DNA of 64,000 nucleotides, taken from positions 189,873-253,872 of the forward strand of contig LSRX01000769.1 in the NCBI GenBank assembly GCA_001939145.1, in the 5' to 3' direction. The position numbers were made by a program, and so were the translations under genes. This DNA is from Symbiodinium microadriaticum. Its lineage: Eukaryota; Sar; Dinophyceae; Suessiales; Symbiodiniaceae. The notes below the pieces were generated by a model. It did not search any database and was not told where the DNA came from. It saw only the letters and a list, made by a program, of their open reading frames with translations. Shown in pieces: positions 47,435 through 57,980 of this stretch (its first letter is position 1; each line of letters starts with the position of its first letter).

Positions 47435-48360
47435 TTAGCCAAAGCCTGCAGCTTTTTGCACTCCGAGGATCTTAAATAACTCTGCATCCGAAGGCGGAGC
47501 GTCAAGGTTTTCTGGGATGGGCGGCGGTGCTTGTCCGCGCTTCAGTCCATAGAGAGTGACATCCACGACGATGTCTCCTACAGGCACTCGGATGCGGTGA
47601 CGGGAAGTGCGGCGACTCGCAGAGCCGCATCGGCCACGCCCGGCCTGCTGGGCCACCTTTCCCCGCCGAGCCGAAGCCGAGGTTGCTGGGGATCCAGAGC
47701 CGCGCCGTTTCCCCAACCTCGCAAACGGACGAAGATGGACGAAGGACGAAGCTTCGGAAGCGGAACGGCGGAGGCCTTCTGCGCCCTACGCAAGTTGGGC
47801 GCAAGCTTCTCGCATTCCAAGAAACGTTCATGTTCAGCAATCCTTCGGTCCAGCCACGAATAACTTGGCTCACTGGAAAGGTCAGGCGCCCCCGTTTTCG
47901 GCTTGAGTCAAAGATCCGCCCGTCTAATTCGTAACCTTGTCAGGGGCTAGATGCACAAGCACGCCTCCCATCATCATGAAAGCTTGCACTCGCGGCCTGT
48001 GAAGTCAACAGAGACCTTGTCAAAAATGTTGGGCTTTGAACACTTCACCGACTCACAGTCCACAGGCTTCAAGATCTTGTACTTGAGGCCACTCTTTGTG
48101 ACCTCCATGAAGAAAATTGGCTCTGTGACAGAACTCGGCAACACCCTCGTAATGAGCAAGCACTTAGCATCTTTCACAGCACTCGCCTGCACGTCCGGCG
48201 GGGGATTTTTCAAGTCTTTCGGTGCCTCTTCAGCAAAAATTTGACCGTTTGAGAATCGAACTGCGCGACAAGAACTCGGATGAGCGGCCTTCTTCTTTTG
48301 CTGTTCGCCGAAAGGATCAAAGCCCTCTGCAGAAGCAGCACCTGGTCTCAAAACCTGGGT
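47435..48360 (-). CDS. FKBP-type peptidyl-prolyl cis-trans isomerase, four exons
   Basis: Exons: about 48350-47997, 47935-47826, 47717-47645 and 47577-47435 (TAA). Joined, they give a full FKBP fold: KSGLKYKILKP, KVSVDFT|GYELDGRIFDSS, RLTFPVSQVIRGWTEGLLNM, N|VGETARLWIPSNLGFGSAG, KGGPAG|DIVVDVTLYGLKRG, then a 30-residue tail. The active-site set is mostly present (FDSS, the QVI...GW core), but two usual Tyr are Phe (VDFTG for VxYTG, LGFG for LAYG) and the last-strand Phe is Val. Introns are 61 bp (GC-AG), 108 bp (GT-AG) and 67 bp (GC-AG), with phases 1, 0 and 1 matching exactly. The segment before the fold starts AEGFDPFGEQQKKKAAHP and is open far upstream, so the true start and any targeting peptide are unknown. 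Confidence 0.9.
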
Positions 48361-48840
48361 CCAGCGCAGGGAATCGCACCGGCAGCTGGTGAACTCCCTG
48401 ACACATCGGCAAGAACTGATTGCCTGTGTGGCAGAAGTCGTCAGTAGAAAGAGCTCTCTGCGATGTGCATTCGGGACTGCCCCACGCAGCAGAAAGCCGA
48501 TGTCAGAGCCTCGGATTCCAGCAAAGCATGCCTGATCCCTTGTGGCATCCCGGCCGTACTCGTCAAATCAGACGCATTGAACTCCGTGAAAGCCAAGCTT
48601 CATCTCCAAGACCTTAGCACTTCCGGCTTAGCAGATCGCAGTACAGAACAATGCGGCCACCACCGCGCTCTGAGTGCTTTGAAATGTCCTGGCTCGATCT
48701 TGAGGACATGCGGCCTAGCTACGCAACCAGCAGCAGCAGCCAGAAGAGTCTGCTACCCCGCTGCGCTGCCATGAAAGCAGCTGACAAGTTAATCGCAACA
48801 CTTCTGTACCTGCTACTTCTGCCAGCCACTCGACGAAGTT
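48360..48840. other. open on both strands, unassigned
   Basis: The minus frame of FKBP exon 1 stays open upstream to beyond 48530 with a Cys-rich stretch (SSCRCVREFTSCRCDS) and a hydrophobic LFLLTTSATQA. The plus frame 48463-48774 is also open. Either the FKBP exon is longer than shown or this is promoter/5' intron sequence; neither can be decided here. Confidence 0.3.
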
Positions 48841-48849
48841 GAGAACAGC

Positions 48850-49335
48850 ACGTTAAATTGGGCAGTCATGGCTCGTAAGCTTGCTTTCTTTGTGTTGCCG
48901 CATGTCCCCGGCATACCCCAGCTGATAACACCCGCTTTCCATAAGCCGTAGCACAAACTGCGTAGCAAGGACACAGCCACACTGCCCGCAAGGTACCTTT
49001 CCCAGTACTGCAGGATGACTGGTCTGATCCTCAGCGTCCAGGAGTCCCTGCCTGAACCAGGCAACTTCAAGCCCAGGGAGTTGATACCAGAGTGAGCGCC
49101 TCAAGCAGGAGTCCCCGTACTGGATGATGTCTGTAAGCCTGCTCACATCCTGCACAGGGCAGATGCGTGCAGTAAGCATCTTCATGAGCTTCAGCATCAC
49201 CCGGCAAGAAGTTGCCTTCAGCTTTTCCAAAGTCCGGACGAGCCGAGTCAATCCTCCAACCTGCGCTGTGCCATCCATTGCGTATGGTGCTGATGCTTGC
49301 ACGGCAGAGCCCAATAGGCATGCAGACAACGTCCT
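48850..49335 (-). CDS. unrecognised exon, helical
   Basis: A 158-codon minus-strand frame (49329-48853) reads as globular helical protein: GLTRLVRTLEKLKATSCRVM, LKLMKMLTARICPVQDVSRL, TDIIQYGDSCLRRSLWYQLP and GQCGCVLATQFVLRLMESGC. The opposite strand is clearly less protein-like. I recognise no family. It precedes the FKBP gene on the same strand and could be the last large exon of a separate gene whose other exons lie at 49.4-50.3 kb. Confidence 0.45.
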
Positions 49336-49359
49336 GTCCGACCATTGCAGTGAGCTTTG

Positions 49360-50240
49360 TCAGATCCTCAACAAAGGCTTGAAAGAACTTGAAAGATCAG
49401 ACGCCACTTCACAAGATCGGGGCCTGGAACTGTCCACCTCCACTCCGCAATGCGTCCAGAAAATCGCAGACCTGCAATCGCGCAGATATCTAAAGTTCTC
49501 AACCTCTTCACTTTCAGATGCGTGCCGACGCCTGGGATAGCTGTACAGACCCAAGCGCCTTCAAGACATGCGGTACCTGGAGGAAGCACGAAGCTTTCAG
49601 CCCTGACTGTATCCGTTAACGCTGCCGCGTGTTCGGCTCTGCCGTGCCGCTTTTCTGGTGCTTGAGCGCTCCGACACGGTCCAAGTCACTGCTAGACTTG
49701 TCGGCACCGTTCGGCACTGCAAGACTACACGTCACATCTGCGAAACTTCACCGAACTTCCACACGCTCCTATTCGCTGCTCTATGGGTGGGCTGATCGGT
49801 GGTGAGAAGCTCAGCATGCTCGAGTCTCCTGTCCTGTCGCTCTTTCGCTCACGATGAGCCTGCGGCCCTGTCGCCCGTCGCTGTTCGACGCGGTTGTCTG
49901 ATGCATCGCGGCGTCTGCACATCATGATCTTCTTCTCGGATCTCTCGAAACGAACTTCATGAACTTGCCCGAAAGCTGCACACACGGTCAGCTTCCACTC
50001 ATGTTCGTCTTCGCATCAATCCTGCAGGAAAAGCGCAGGATACATCGACATCTACGCTACGCAGATTGCAAGTCCACAAGCCAGGCCTGGATGTCCAGGC
50101 CTGACAGAAGTGGACATCGATCAGCATCCATTCACTCTCAGCAGCAAATGCCGGCAAGGGACCGCGTGGGTTGTTGCTGCATCCAATGCCGCAGATCGTC
50201 TTCCAGCTCCATGATCTGCAAGCAGGCAAACGAAAAAAAA
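49360..50240 (-). CDS. unrecognised exons with coiled-coil-like piece
   Basis: Minus-strand pieces: IMELEDDLRHWMQQQ (about 50213-50165, directly after a TTGCAG acceptor), EHEWKLTVCAAFGQVHEVRF with ERSEKKIMMCRRRDAS (about 50003-49900), and FRYLRDCRSAIFWTHCG (about 49485-49435). The first is typical of a short coiled coil. They may form one gene with the helical exon at 48.85-49.33 kb. No domain is recognised. Confidence 0.35.
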
Positions 50241-50354
50241 AACAAATGCTGGGCGGATGCGCGGGTGGCTGGGTGGGCAGCTGTCACAGAGTGTCGATGA
50301 CAGATACCGAACTAAAGGAGGGAAGCATAGATACAAGATTCGAAAATGTTCGAA

Positions 50355-50585
50355 ACACATGTGTGCGTGCGTGCCGGTGCTTGCGTACCAGTGCGTGCGC
50401 TCTTTGCCAGTGCATGCGTGCCAGTAGTGCGTGCGTGCAGTAGTGCGTGCGTGCAGTATAGTGCGTGTGCGCCAGTGCGTGCGTGCCAGTATAGTGCGTG
50501 TGCGCCAACGCGTGCGTGCCAGTGTTTGCGTGCCAGTGTGTGCGTGCCAGTGCGTGCGTGCGAGTGCTTGGAGGGGCGCTGGTGT
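50355..50585. repeat. GTGCGTGCCAGT minisatellite
   Basis: Degenerate GTGCGTGC(GT)GCCAGT units of 8-24 bp run from about 50360 to 50575. Some copies contain TATAGTGCGTGTGCGCCAG or GTAGTGCGTGC. Open frames across it are repeat artefacts. Confidence 0.85.
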
Positions 50586-50697
50586 GCTAGCAAGTAAGTG
50601 TGCAGGTTGTTAGCTATGTTGACCTTAGATTGGTTAGCTATGTGCACTTGTATCAAAAAGATATTGATCTAAGTTGCATGAAGCAGCATGGAAAACA

Positions 50698-50940
50698 TGT
50701 GGGTGTGGGTGTGGGTGTGGGTGTGGGTGTGGTGTGTGGTGTGTTGTTTGTCGTCTATCAGTACCTCTGTCCATCTGTCTGCAGGTCGGTGGGTGTGGGT
50801 GTGGGTGTGGGTGTGGGTGTGGGTGTGGGTGTGGGTGTGGGTGTGGGTGTGGGTGTGGGTGTGGTGTGTGGTGTGTTGTTTGTCGTCTATCAGTACCTCT
50901 GTCCATCTGTCTGCAGGTCGGTCGGTCTGTCTGTTTGTCG
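50698..50940. repeat. duplicated (GTGGGT)n + unique-tail unit
   Basis: A (GTGGGT)n array (about 50700-50735) is followed by a non-repetitive tail of about 60 bp (GGTGTGTGGTGTGTTGTTTG through CTGCAGGTCGGT). Then a longer (GTGGGT)n array (about 50789-50861) and an almost identical copy of the same tail (about 50862-50922) follow. A (GGTCTGTCTGT)-rich run closes it. Confidence 0.9.
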
Positions 50941-51229
50941 CTGTCTGTCTGTGCAGAAACTCCACAACAATAGCACCTTCTTCTCGAGTCGCATCATGGA
51001 GCGTTCGTTTGCAGCATCATTCTGCTTCTTCAGTCCTCACGTCAGAACACAATTCATAACGGACCAAGCTTCGATAAACTGCTGATCACCACAACTTCTC
51101 AGAGTCACAGGCCTTCGAGGAAGTCGTTTTCTACAATGTAAGGTTCTCCGCCATATGCTGGAGAATGGCTTAGCCTGGAGATATAGGCCAACCCATGGGA
51201 GCACTGGTGCAACACTGCCACTATCAGTC

Positions 51230-54200
51230 TCAATGGATACGCCTTTCATCGCCTTTCGAAGCAGTATGTGCAAACGTCGCATTACTTCCTTTGCTCTATG
51301 TTGCCAAGCATACAAACAGCTTCCGTGCGACCTTGGATCCAAGTGGCAGCTTCTTCAAATCATTGAGATCGTTGCTTGAGATCCCAGCTGCATCGCAAAG
51401 TTCGGCCTCCTGGTCTTCGTCGCTCAGAATCCTGTCGAACTCCGATGCATAGATCTTGCCCTGCTCCCGCTTGTCCATGTCGTTGAACAGCTCGGATCTC
51501 AGATTACAATCGCTTGCGATCCACGATCAGAAAGATGAAACTCCGCAAAAGAAGGCCCGGGAAACTTTGAGCACACAGGTTTGCAAGCAGATGATTCGAA
51601 AGGCCAGAACTACATGGCCAGAAGCGACAATTCGACGGGACTGGTTTCAGCGATGGGCACTGCACCCTCACTTCAGAAATTATACGGCTCTCTGTGCGGG
51701 CAGGGAGCAACTTCACAACAGATCTCTCGGTCTTGTCCTTGTTTTCTGCCTCCTCTTGTTCTCTTCGTCTATCTTCCACGGTGGTGATCATGTTCTCGCT
51801 CACCACCGCTGTGAAGATGGCCAAAATGGCCCAGTTTGAGAGAATCATGAAGAGTGCGCATGCAAGCTGCGTCGCTGGGATCGTATCCAATATCTCTTGG
51901 ACAGAATCGAAATTCCCATTCATGACTAGGAAGAGAATGAACATGGATTCGTAGATTCCTGAAAATGTCCCCTTCAAGTTTGCAGGTGGCCCAGTGTCTG
52001 GGAACATCAGCCTCAAAGAGATGTCTGAGACACGATCACACTGAAGCACGCCAAAATACGATGCTGACAGTCCGACAATGTCTCATGCAGCCAGGAACCC
52101 CTTCTCGATCAGCAAGACAGCCAGTATTGCGCAGACATAGAGGAGGAGGACTGTGAGCACCAGCACCCAAAACATGCCTTGCATTGCATATGCAACGCCT
52201 CAGCTGGCGGGGCTGTGGGAACAGGAGGCAACACGAACAACTGAAATTGTGACCAAGTCTCCAAGCACCAGATTGTACAAAGGGGGCAGGCTGTGGATCA
52301 AGCGCGCCAGTCGAAGGATACGGAAAAGTCTGGCCATACGAAGGAGCAGAATGATGTTTCCCTTAGGTTGATGCACAGTGGAAGAGACCGGCATCGTAGC
52401 CTGCGAACATCCAGCCGCTTGTAAATATACGGATATACTGTAATCTATGCCCCCTTTCAGTTTGAAAAAATATGTCAATCTGAGACCTGATCGAGAGGTC
52501 AGCGAAAGTCGTCGCGAACTCGCTAACCATCAACTTCTCAGCATCCGGCCATATCTTGCGACCCGTCAACCTGACTGTCAACTTGAGGCTCGTCGCCTTG
52601 CAGGTTTGCCCCTTGGCCCATGTCAGTCGACAACTCGCGGCCCTGCGGCCTGCGGCCCAGTGCAAGTCTAAAGCCCAACGTGCCTGTCACAGCAGATGCG
52701 AAGCTGAAGATGGGGAGCATCCACTGGTCTACCACAGCAGCCTCAGCACAGCAAAGCATGTGCCTCACTGCAATGTAGCAGACATTCAGCAATGTTCAGC
52801 ATGAAGCTACACGATTGCAGTTGAAGCCGGGAAGCGACGACAATGATTGTGTCCAGAAGGTTCCACGGTATTTCGCTGCAATCCGTGCAGAATCGCCACT
52901 TGTGCAACTTCACGCGGACGAGCAGCTCGAAAAGGAAGACAACAAGCAGCGCTTCTTCGAGACAGTTCCAAAGAAAAAAGTCGGGCCAGTCAGTTTGGAC
53001 TCCCAGCAGCAAGCTGTTCACCAAGATGGCCCCTAATATGAAGCCTGCAGGGCCGCAGGGCTCGAATCAGAAGCCCGAGGGTTGTTCTCGTTTCAACTCT
53101 TTCTTTCTTTCTGCAGGGCTTAGGTGTCAGCGTTGCCGACCCTCAGGCCTTTGGCCCGCCCCACCACCAATTGCTTTATTGAGTGGTGGGCTTTGGGGTC
53201 CCTCAGACCGTTGAACTGAAAACAGAGTGTGCTGTGTCCCCCATGTTGAAAGCCCCCTTGTTCTTAGAACACCTAACACCCCAACGAGCCTCCCGGCCTC
53301 ATCGCCGCGCCCCTATGGCACCATTATGGGGGCCTGTAACATGCGGAGGAGCCTTCATGCACCCCCATGGTTGGTGGACTTATTGTCCTCCTTGTTGAGG
53401 CCGAGGACCAGTAAAAAAAAAAACAAGCGTTTCAACTCTCTCTCTCTCTCTCTCTCTAGCTCTGTGCCTTGAAAACCATCTTCTTCTACCCATTCCAGAT
53501 CCGATTTCAGAAATGCGCGCACAACTTTCACGAGTCGGATCAAGCGCAGTAGCCGCAAGATTCGAACTGCGCTTATAAAGAAGGAGCTGGTCTGATACAT
53601 AGCGGCCAGGATCCACTGGTCATAAATACCAGCCTCGGGCATAAGCGCTGGCTAGAAACCGAAAAGTCTCATGACCTACGGTGGCTCTGTCACCGAATTG
53701 TGCCAAATGACCAGCACGATGAACAGGTCCAACCAGTTCCACCAGACCTGACGAAGCTGATCTCGTGCAACGGTGGGTCACCAGATCTTGAACTATCACG
53801 ACTTGACGTCAGCGAGTCCACTACACAGCCGGCCCTAAACTGTATGCAGTGAAAGAGGGGTTGAGAGAAAGACAGACAGACACTTCTCGCGGGAACCTAT
53901 CTCTGAGGCCTGGCAAGCACTACAGTACTGTACAATGGTCTATCAATCACACTACACTGCTGCTACTCTTCCCTCGGCCGCTGCATTTCATAGAATGCTG
54001 ACATTCTGAAATCTCGAGCGTGGCGCATGCATGCTAGACTGCTAGCGTTCAATTTGGACCGTCCGACGACCCTGCCAAAAGACGGAGTAAGGCACCACTA
54101 CCGCACTGTCTTTAAATGAACATGTCTTATTCGGGCAAGTGTTGCGCATGACCGAAGACCCCTCTCACTTGCGATGCCAAGACTCCTCCCGGCATGGTCC

Positions 54201-55370
54201 TGGGTGGGTGTCACACTCCAAAGTCGATTGGACATGCAATGCCTAGCATCCATTCTGCGACATGTGGCGGCCGTCCTAGAAGCAGATCTTTCTGCAAGAG
54301 AAGACCCCTCAGCACCAACTCCACGATGTAGAAGATCAGGAAAGCCTGGAAACAGACACTTCCTTGCTACTGCTGAGGTTTGCAGAGAGCAGGGTTGCTG
54401 GCCTGGTCAACCCAGAAGAAAAGGTCCTTGTACCTCGGAAAAGCACACGAACCCGATGCGCCGTAACAATATGTAAGAACCGTGACGGAGCCCGAGAAGC
54501 ATTTCCCTCTTGGGGCCAGGGTTTCGGGATTTGCACGGTCTTAATCAAGCACTGCTAGGTCCAAGCGACCGTTCATCCGTCATCTCCTTGACCAAAACTG
54601 CGACATTGAGGACAACGACTGCGGTGGAGACCACTGTGAAGACGTTTCCCTCCACATATCGGAGGCACCTGCAAGAAGCTTGGACAAGATTGAATATCGT
54701 CTGAAACCTTGCTACAGCGGCTTCTCTGGGTCAGCTCGTGTTTACTCATCTCGCCTAGGCCCGTGAAATGACCGAGCTTGTTCTTGACCAAGCTCGAGTC
54801 GATCCAGCTTTCGCAGCTCGTCCTCAAGCTTCTCCTGTCTGAAGGAGCGCTGTCACGCAACATGCCGCACCCATTCAAAGTACAAGTTCCTGTACATCAT
54901 AGTCTCCAGCATCATCCCGGCGACATGTGAAATCCCGTTTTCATACACAGAGACAGCGTAAGGAGGGCTCTCTGACAGCACGGTGGCTGAAGATGGTTCA
55001 ATCACATTTGTTTGTTGTTCGGTTTAGATTCGGCAAGCACACACAGCAGCGAAGGACCTTCAGAAATCCATTGGTGAGGACTTGAAACATTGCCAGATCG
55101 GAATTCCAGCTAAAAACTTACCGCCGGGGTCCCAGGGTCTGTCTCCAAGAACGTTTTTGGTCTCACAGGAACTGAACCGATACCTCCAGCAGTCTCGGCC
55201 TCTCGGCAGCCTAAAATCGACGTCAAGCAAAGCACGATCGGTTCTCTTCTTAGCTTGCAGCGACCAGAACCTCAATGATGCCGAAGCATTGTCCGCCTGC
55301 AGCTCTTGGATGTCTTTCTCCAGACGGCCCTTTCGCATCTGATACTTCTCTTCGATGCGCTCCAAGTGCT
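51230..55370 (-). CDS. voltage-gated cation channel with two tandem voltage-sensor domains
   Basis: Upstream coiled coil: ERIEEKYQMRKGRLEKDIQE (about 55360) and QEKLEDELRKLDRLELGQEQ (about 54835). Sensor 1: S1 exon 54668 to about 54577 (NVFTVVSTAVVVLNVAVLVK), S2 54345-54289 (FLIFYIVELVLRGLLL), S3 53747-53712, then 53633-53468 with S4 RILRLLRLIRLVKVVR. Sensor 2: 53044-52836 (S1-S3; ILGAILVNSLLLGV, VVFLFELLVRV), 52741-52700, S4 52361-52262 (RMARLFRILRLARLIH), S5 52198-52099 (FWVLVLTVLLLYVCAIL), and pore/S6 from 52011 (SGIYESMFILFLVMNGNFDS; ALFMILSNWAILAIFTAVVS). C-terminal EF-hand-like loop DKREQGKIYASE (about 51475). Donors are GC, GA and GT; acceptors AG|G; phases agree from 53747 to 52011. 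The pore has MNGN rather than a TxxDW-type calcium-channel filter, so selectivity is unknown. The first and last exons are not fixed. Confidence 0.85.
53408..53458. repeat. poly-A and (CT)n tract inside the channel gene
   Basis: An A-run (about 53413-53423) and a (CT)n array (about 53438-53457) lie immediately 3' of the donor at 53467 of the sensor-1 S4 exon, within the 423-bp intron that separates the two voltage sensors. Read on the minus strand it gives an Arg/Glu repeat that is not expected to be translated. Confidence 0.85.
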
Positions 55371-55439
55371 CGCGCTCCTCTGCCTCGAATGACCAACAAC
55401 GAAGAATCAGGGCACAACACTCCGGTGATGCTTCACGTT

Positions 55440-56300
55440 AGCAGATTTGAAGGCTTTGGCTTGCTTTTGCATACCCTTCAAGCGGTGCTGCGAGGGTGTA
55501 AAGCAAATTCGACGCATCTCCTCCCGCGCTCAAAGATTACATGGAACCTCCCCAACGCAGAAACAGCGATGCTCCATTCAGATCCAGAAAATTTCTCGAC
55601 TCGCAATCGCAGACGGCAAACCTCTTCTTGTTTATACTTCTTTTTGAGGCTTCTCAAGTCCTGCAGAGCATGGCAAACGTCACAGAGCAGAAACCCCAGC
55701 CTCCCACCCGCAAGTAGGCTGCACTGCTCGGTAGTCCGATACTCCTGCACCTTCTGTCGAGAACGGTCATTCCCATCAGAGTCGCCATCCAGGGAATCAG
55801 AATCACTATCTGGAAAGCCTGGGCACACTGCCGGAACGTATCACAAGCCAAGTGGGCAGGAGGAGGGGATCGCGACGGATTCAAGCCCGGGTAGTGAGAA
55901 GAAGAAACAACCCCGCTCTCGTCGACAAGGCTTGATTCGTGGATGCACGACGTGCTCAGCAAGAGTCCAAGAACTGCCGTGGAAAGCTTACTGGTCGAGG
56001 ATCACAGCGTGCTGCCACTGGCCCTTTCCAGATCAGAATTTCGAGAGTTTCCACACCCACACCTGTGGTAGTTCCTGACACAGTTGTGCGAGACGGCCGC
56101 AGGCATCCGCAGGCTACAAAAGCTGGTCAGGCAGTCCTGGAGTCTCGAGACGAGGTCTCTGATTCGGAATCAGATCGACAGCTCATGGCGACTACAGCCG
56201 AATTGAGCGGCTGGCGGCGCGGCTCTGTCAGCGTTGCCAGTTTTATATCGCATAGAACACAGCTCAACAAAGAAGAAAAGCCTTCAACCAGTCTACTTGG
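55440..56300 (-). CDS. possible 5' exons of the channel gene, coiled coil
   Basis: A 116-codon minus-strand frame (55828-55478) starts with an acidic Ser/Asp stretch (PDSDSDSLDGDSDGNDRS) and contains a coiled-coil-like LQDLRSLKKKYKQEEVCRLR and LRVEKFSG. It lies directly upstream of the coiled-coil exon of the channel on the same strand. A 267-codon plus-strand frame covers the same DNA but is Ser/Arg/Cys-rich and looks like its shadow. Membership of the channel gene is an inference from position. Confidence 0.4.
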
Positions 56301-56304
56301 CTAA

Positions 56305-57890
56305 TGCTTGCTCGCCGCTGTGACCTGCATCAGAGCCATACGTGCTGCTGGCACTGCCATCGACACAGAAACACGACAACAGCGGCCGACGGCTTGAGGC
56401 ATCGGACCCCACCGGCGTCGGCGACAACATTCAGCAGCTGAGAGACAGGAATCCTCACGCAATGCTACGTGGCTAAATGTACAGCTGCCGTGACTGGGTG
56501 GGACCCTTGGTCTGGACCTGGGAAGGGGACCCGCTGCGCACCCGTGCATGCCTGTAAACAATAGTCTATGCCGGACCTACAGGAGCCGGAAACCAACCCA
56601 AGAAAATCTGAACGACAACCGCCGCAAGCCCGAACAAAACCGCCTTGCACGACAATGATCTTCACTCAGCTCTACAGATGCTTGAGTCAGAACATCTTCG
56701 AGAATACTGGCATTACTGGCATTGCGATCCTGCCGCCAGTCTGCTCGACCAGGGCATCGAACGCCGCGTCGCGTCTATCACCGGCCTGCGAGACTCAGTT
56801 ACGGCCCCACGCTTCAACAAACATGCTTGTGGCTGCTTGTGGCCTTTGGGCTCCTGAAAAGCTCGGCATTCTTTTCCATAAAGGCCTCCGGGGACAATTC
56901 TACGAATGTACCAACTCTGCAGACTGTTGGAGATTGAAAGGAATGTTCGACAGGCCTGTGGTCCACCCCATCTCCGCTCAACCAGATCCTTCAGAAAATG
57001 AGTCTAGATCTTGGGGGCTTCGAGAAGCTGAGCCCGTCCATAAGCTCGTTCCAGGCATGTTGTCCGGAGAGGCTTGCCATGATCTTTGGGCAAGTCCCCG
57101 CGAGCTTGGCTGGTGCGGATCTCCGACTTTGTGAGTTAGATGCCACAGCTAATCGAGCACTCCCAGTGGCTTGTCATGACGGCTTTTGAGCATCGACTGA
57201 CGGTTCCAGTTTGGAAAGCCCTACTTTGAGCAGACAAGTTCAGCCCTCTGGACTTCACGAAGTGCCCAACCCCTTCAGCGCAGCAAGAAGAGCGTGTGCC
57301 AAGGGCGTTTTGACATGCTGCATGAAGCTCACATGTGCTCACATTAGCTTGTAGAACTGCCGGCTGGTGGCACGTGTGGGCAAGTGACCAAAATTGCGGT
57401 TGTGGGCTTGGCCGGACGGGAGGGATGATAATGGAACCCTCAGCCACAGCAGCATCCTAGAGGACGGATCTACAAAATCTGATGCTTCTGATCAGACCCA
57501 CAAGCGGTATCCGGTTCGACACCGCTCCTTCCGAATGGCGGGCATCGTTAGCAAATCCTCCAGTGCCAGGTTTTCGGACTGGGTCGCGGACTTTGATTGA
57601 TTAAACAATTAGCAGCATTGATGAGCCGAATTGGTCAACAGTCTTTGTCGGGCCTCAAATTTCGGCCAGGCATCACCTCAGATGCACACGCAGGCACAAC
57701 AGCGTCTCGCATCGTTTCACTTCGGACTTGAACCTGGGTAACCGGATCGAATCTCCTTGATGGGCAGGTCTGAGCTAGCATAATGTAATGCACCTATTTT
57801 CGAGTCGATGCATCGGCAATAAGCCACTATCCTCGTGTTACACAAGGAAGGGGGGTCCAGTGCACATCCACTTCCCGGTCCCGGTCCAGT
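56305..57890. other. weak coding signal, no gene assigned
   Basis: Minus-strand pieces VGTFVELSPEAFMEKNAELF (about 56915-56860) and SENLALEDLLTMPAIRKERC (about 57580-57520) are protein-like but isolated. Plus-strand frames (for example 56568-57134) are Cys/Ser/Pro-rich. No domain is recognised. Confidence 0.3.
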
Positions 57891-57894
57891 GCGC

Positions 57895-57980
57895 ACGCTT
57901 TCGGGTTCAGGGTTAAGGGTTTTGGGGGATTGGTGGTATGGCTTTTTGGGGTTGAGGGTTGAGGTTTTGGTAGCGTTTTG
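57895..57980. repeat. degenerate TTTAGGG-like G-rich repeat
   Basis: The plus strand carries GGGTTCAGGGTTAAGGGTTTTGGGGG, later GGGGTTGAGGGTTGAGGTTTTGG, given here only as short pieces: GGTTCAGGGTTAAGGGTTTT and GGGTTGAGGGTTGAGG. These are diverged copies of the plant/algal-type telomere unit in the G-rich orientation. Confidence 0.7.

Noticed and set aside
50355-50585. Regular short repeats that might suggest a CRISPR array
   Set aside because: Units are degenerate, vary in length and lack unique spacers; the genome is eukaryotic. Called a minisatellite.
53045-53467. Possible missing S5-pore-S6 for the first voltage sensor
   Set aside because: Checked on the minus strand: the interval holds poly-A, (CT)n and Arg/Glu repeat frames with no pair of hydrophobic segments or pore-like helix.
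55275-56078. 267-codon plus-strand open frame
   Set aside because: It covers coiled-coil exons of the minus-strand channel region; its composition (Ser, Arg, Cys, His) is that of an antisense shadow.
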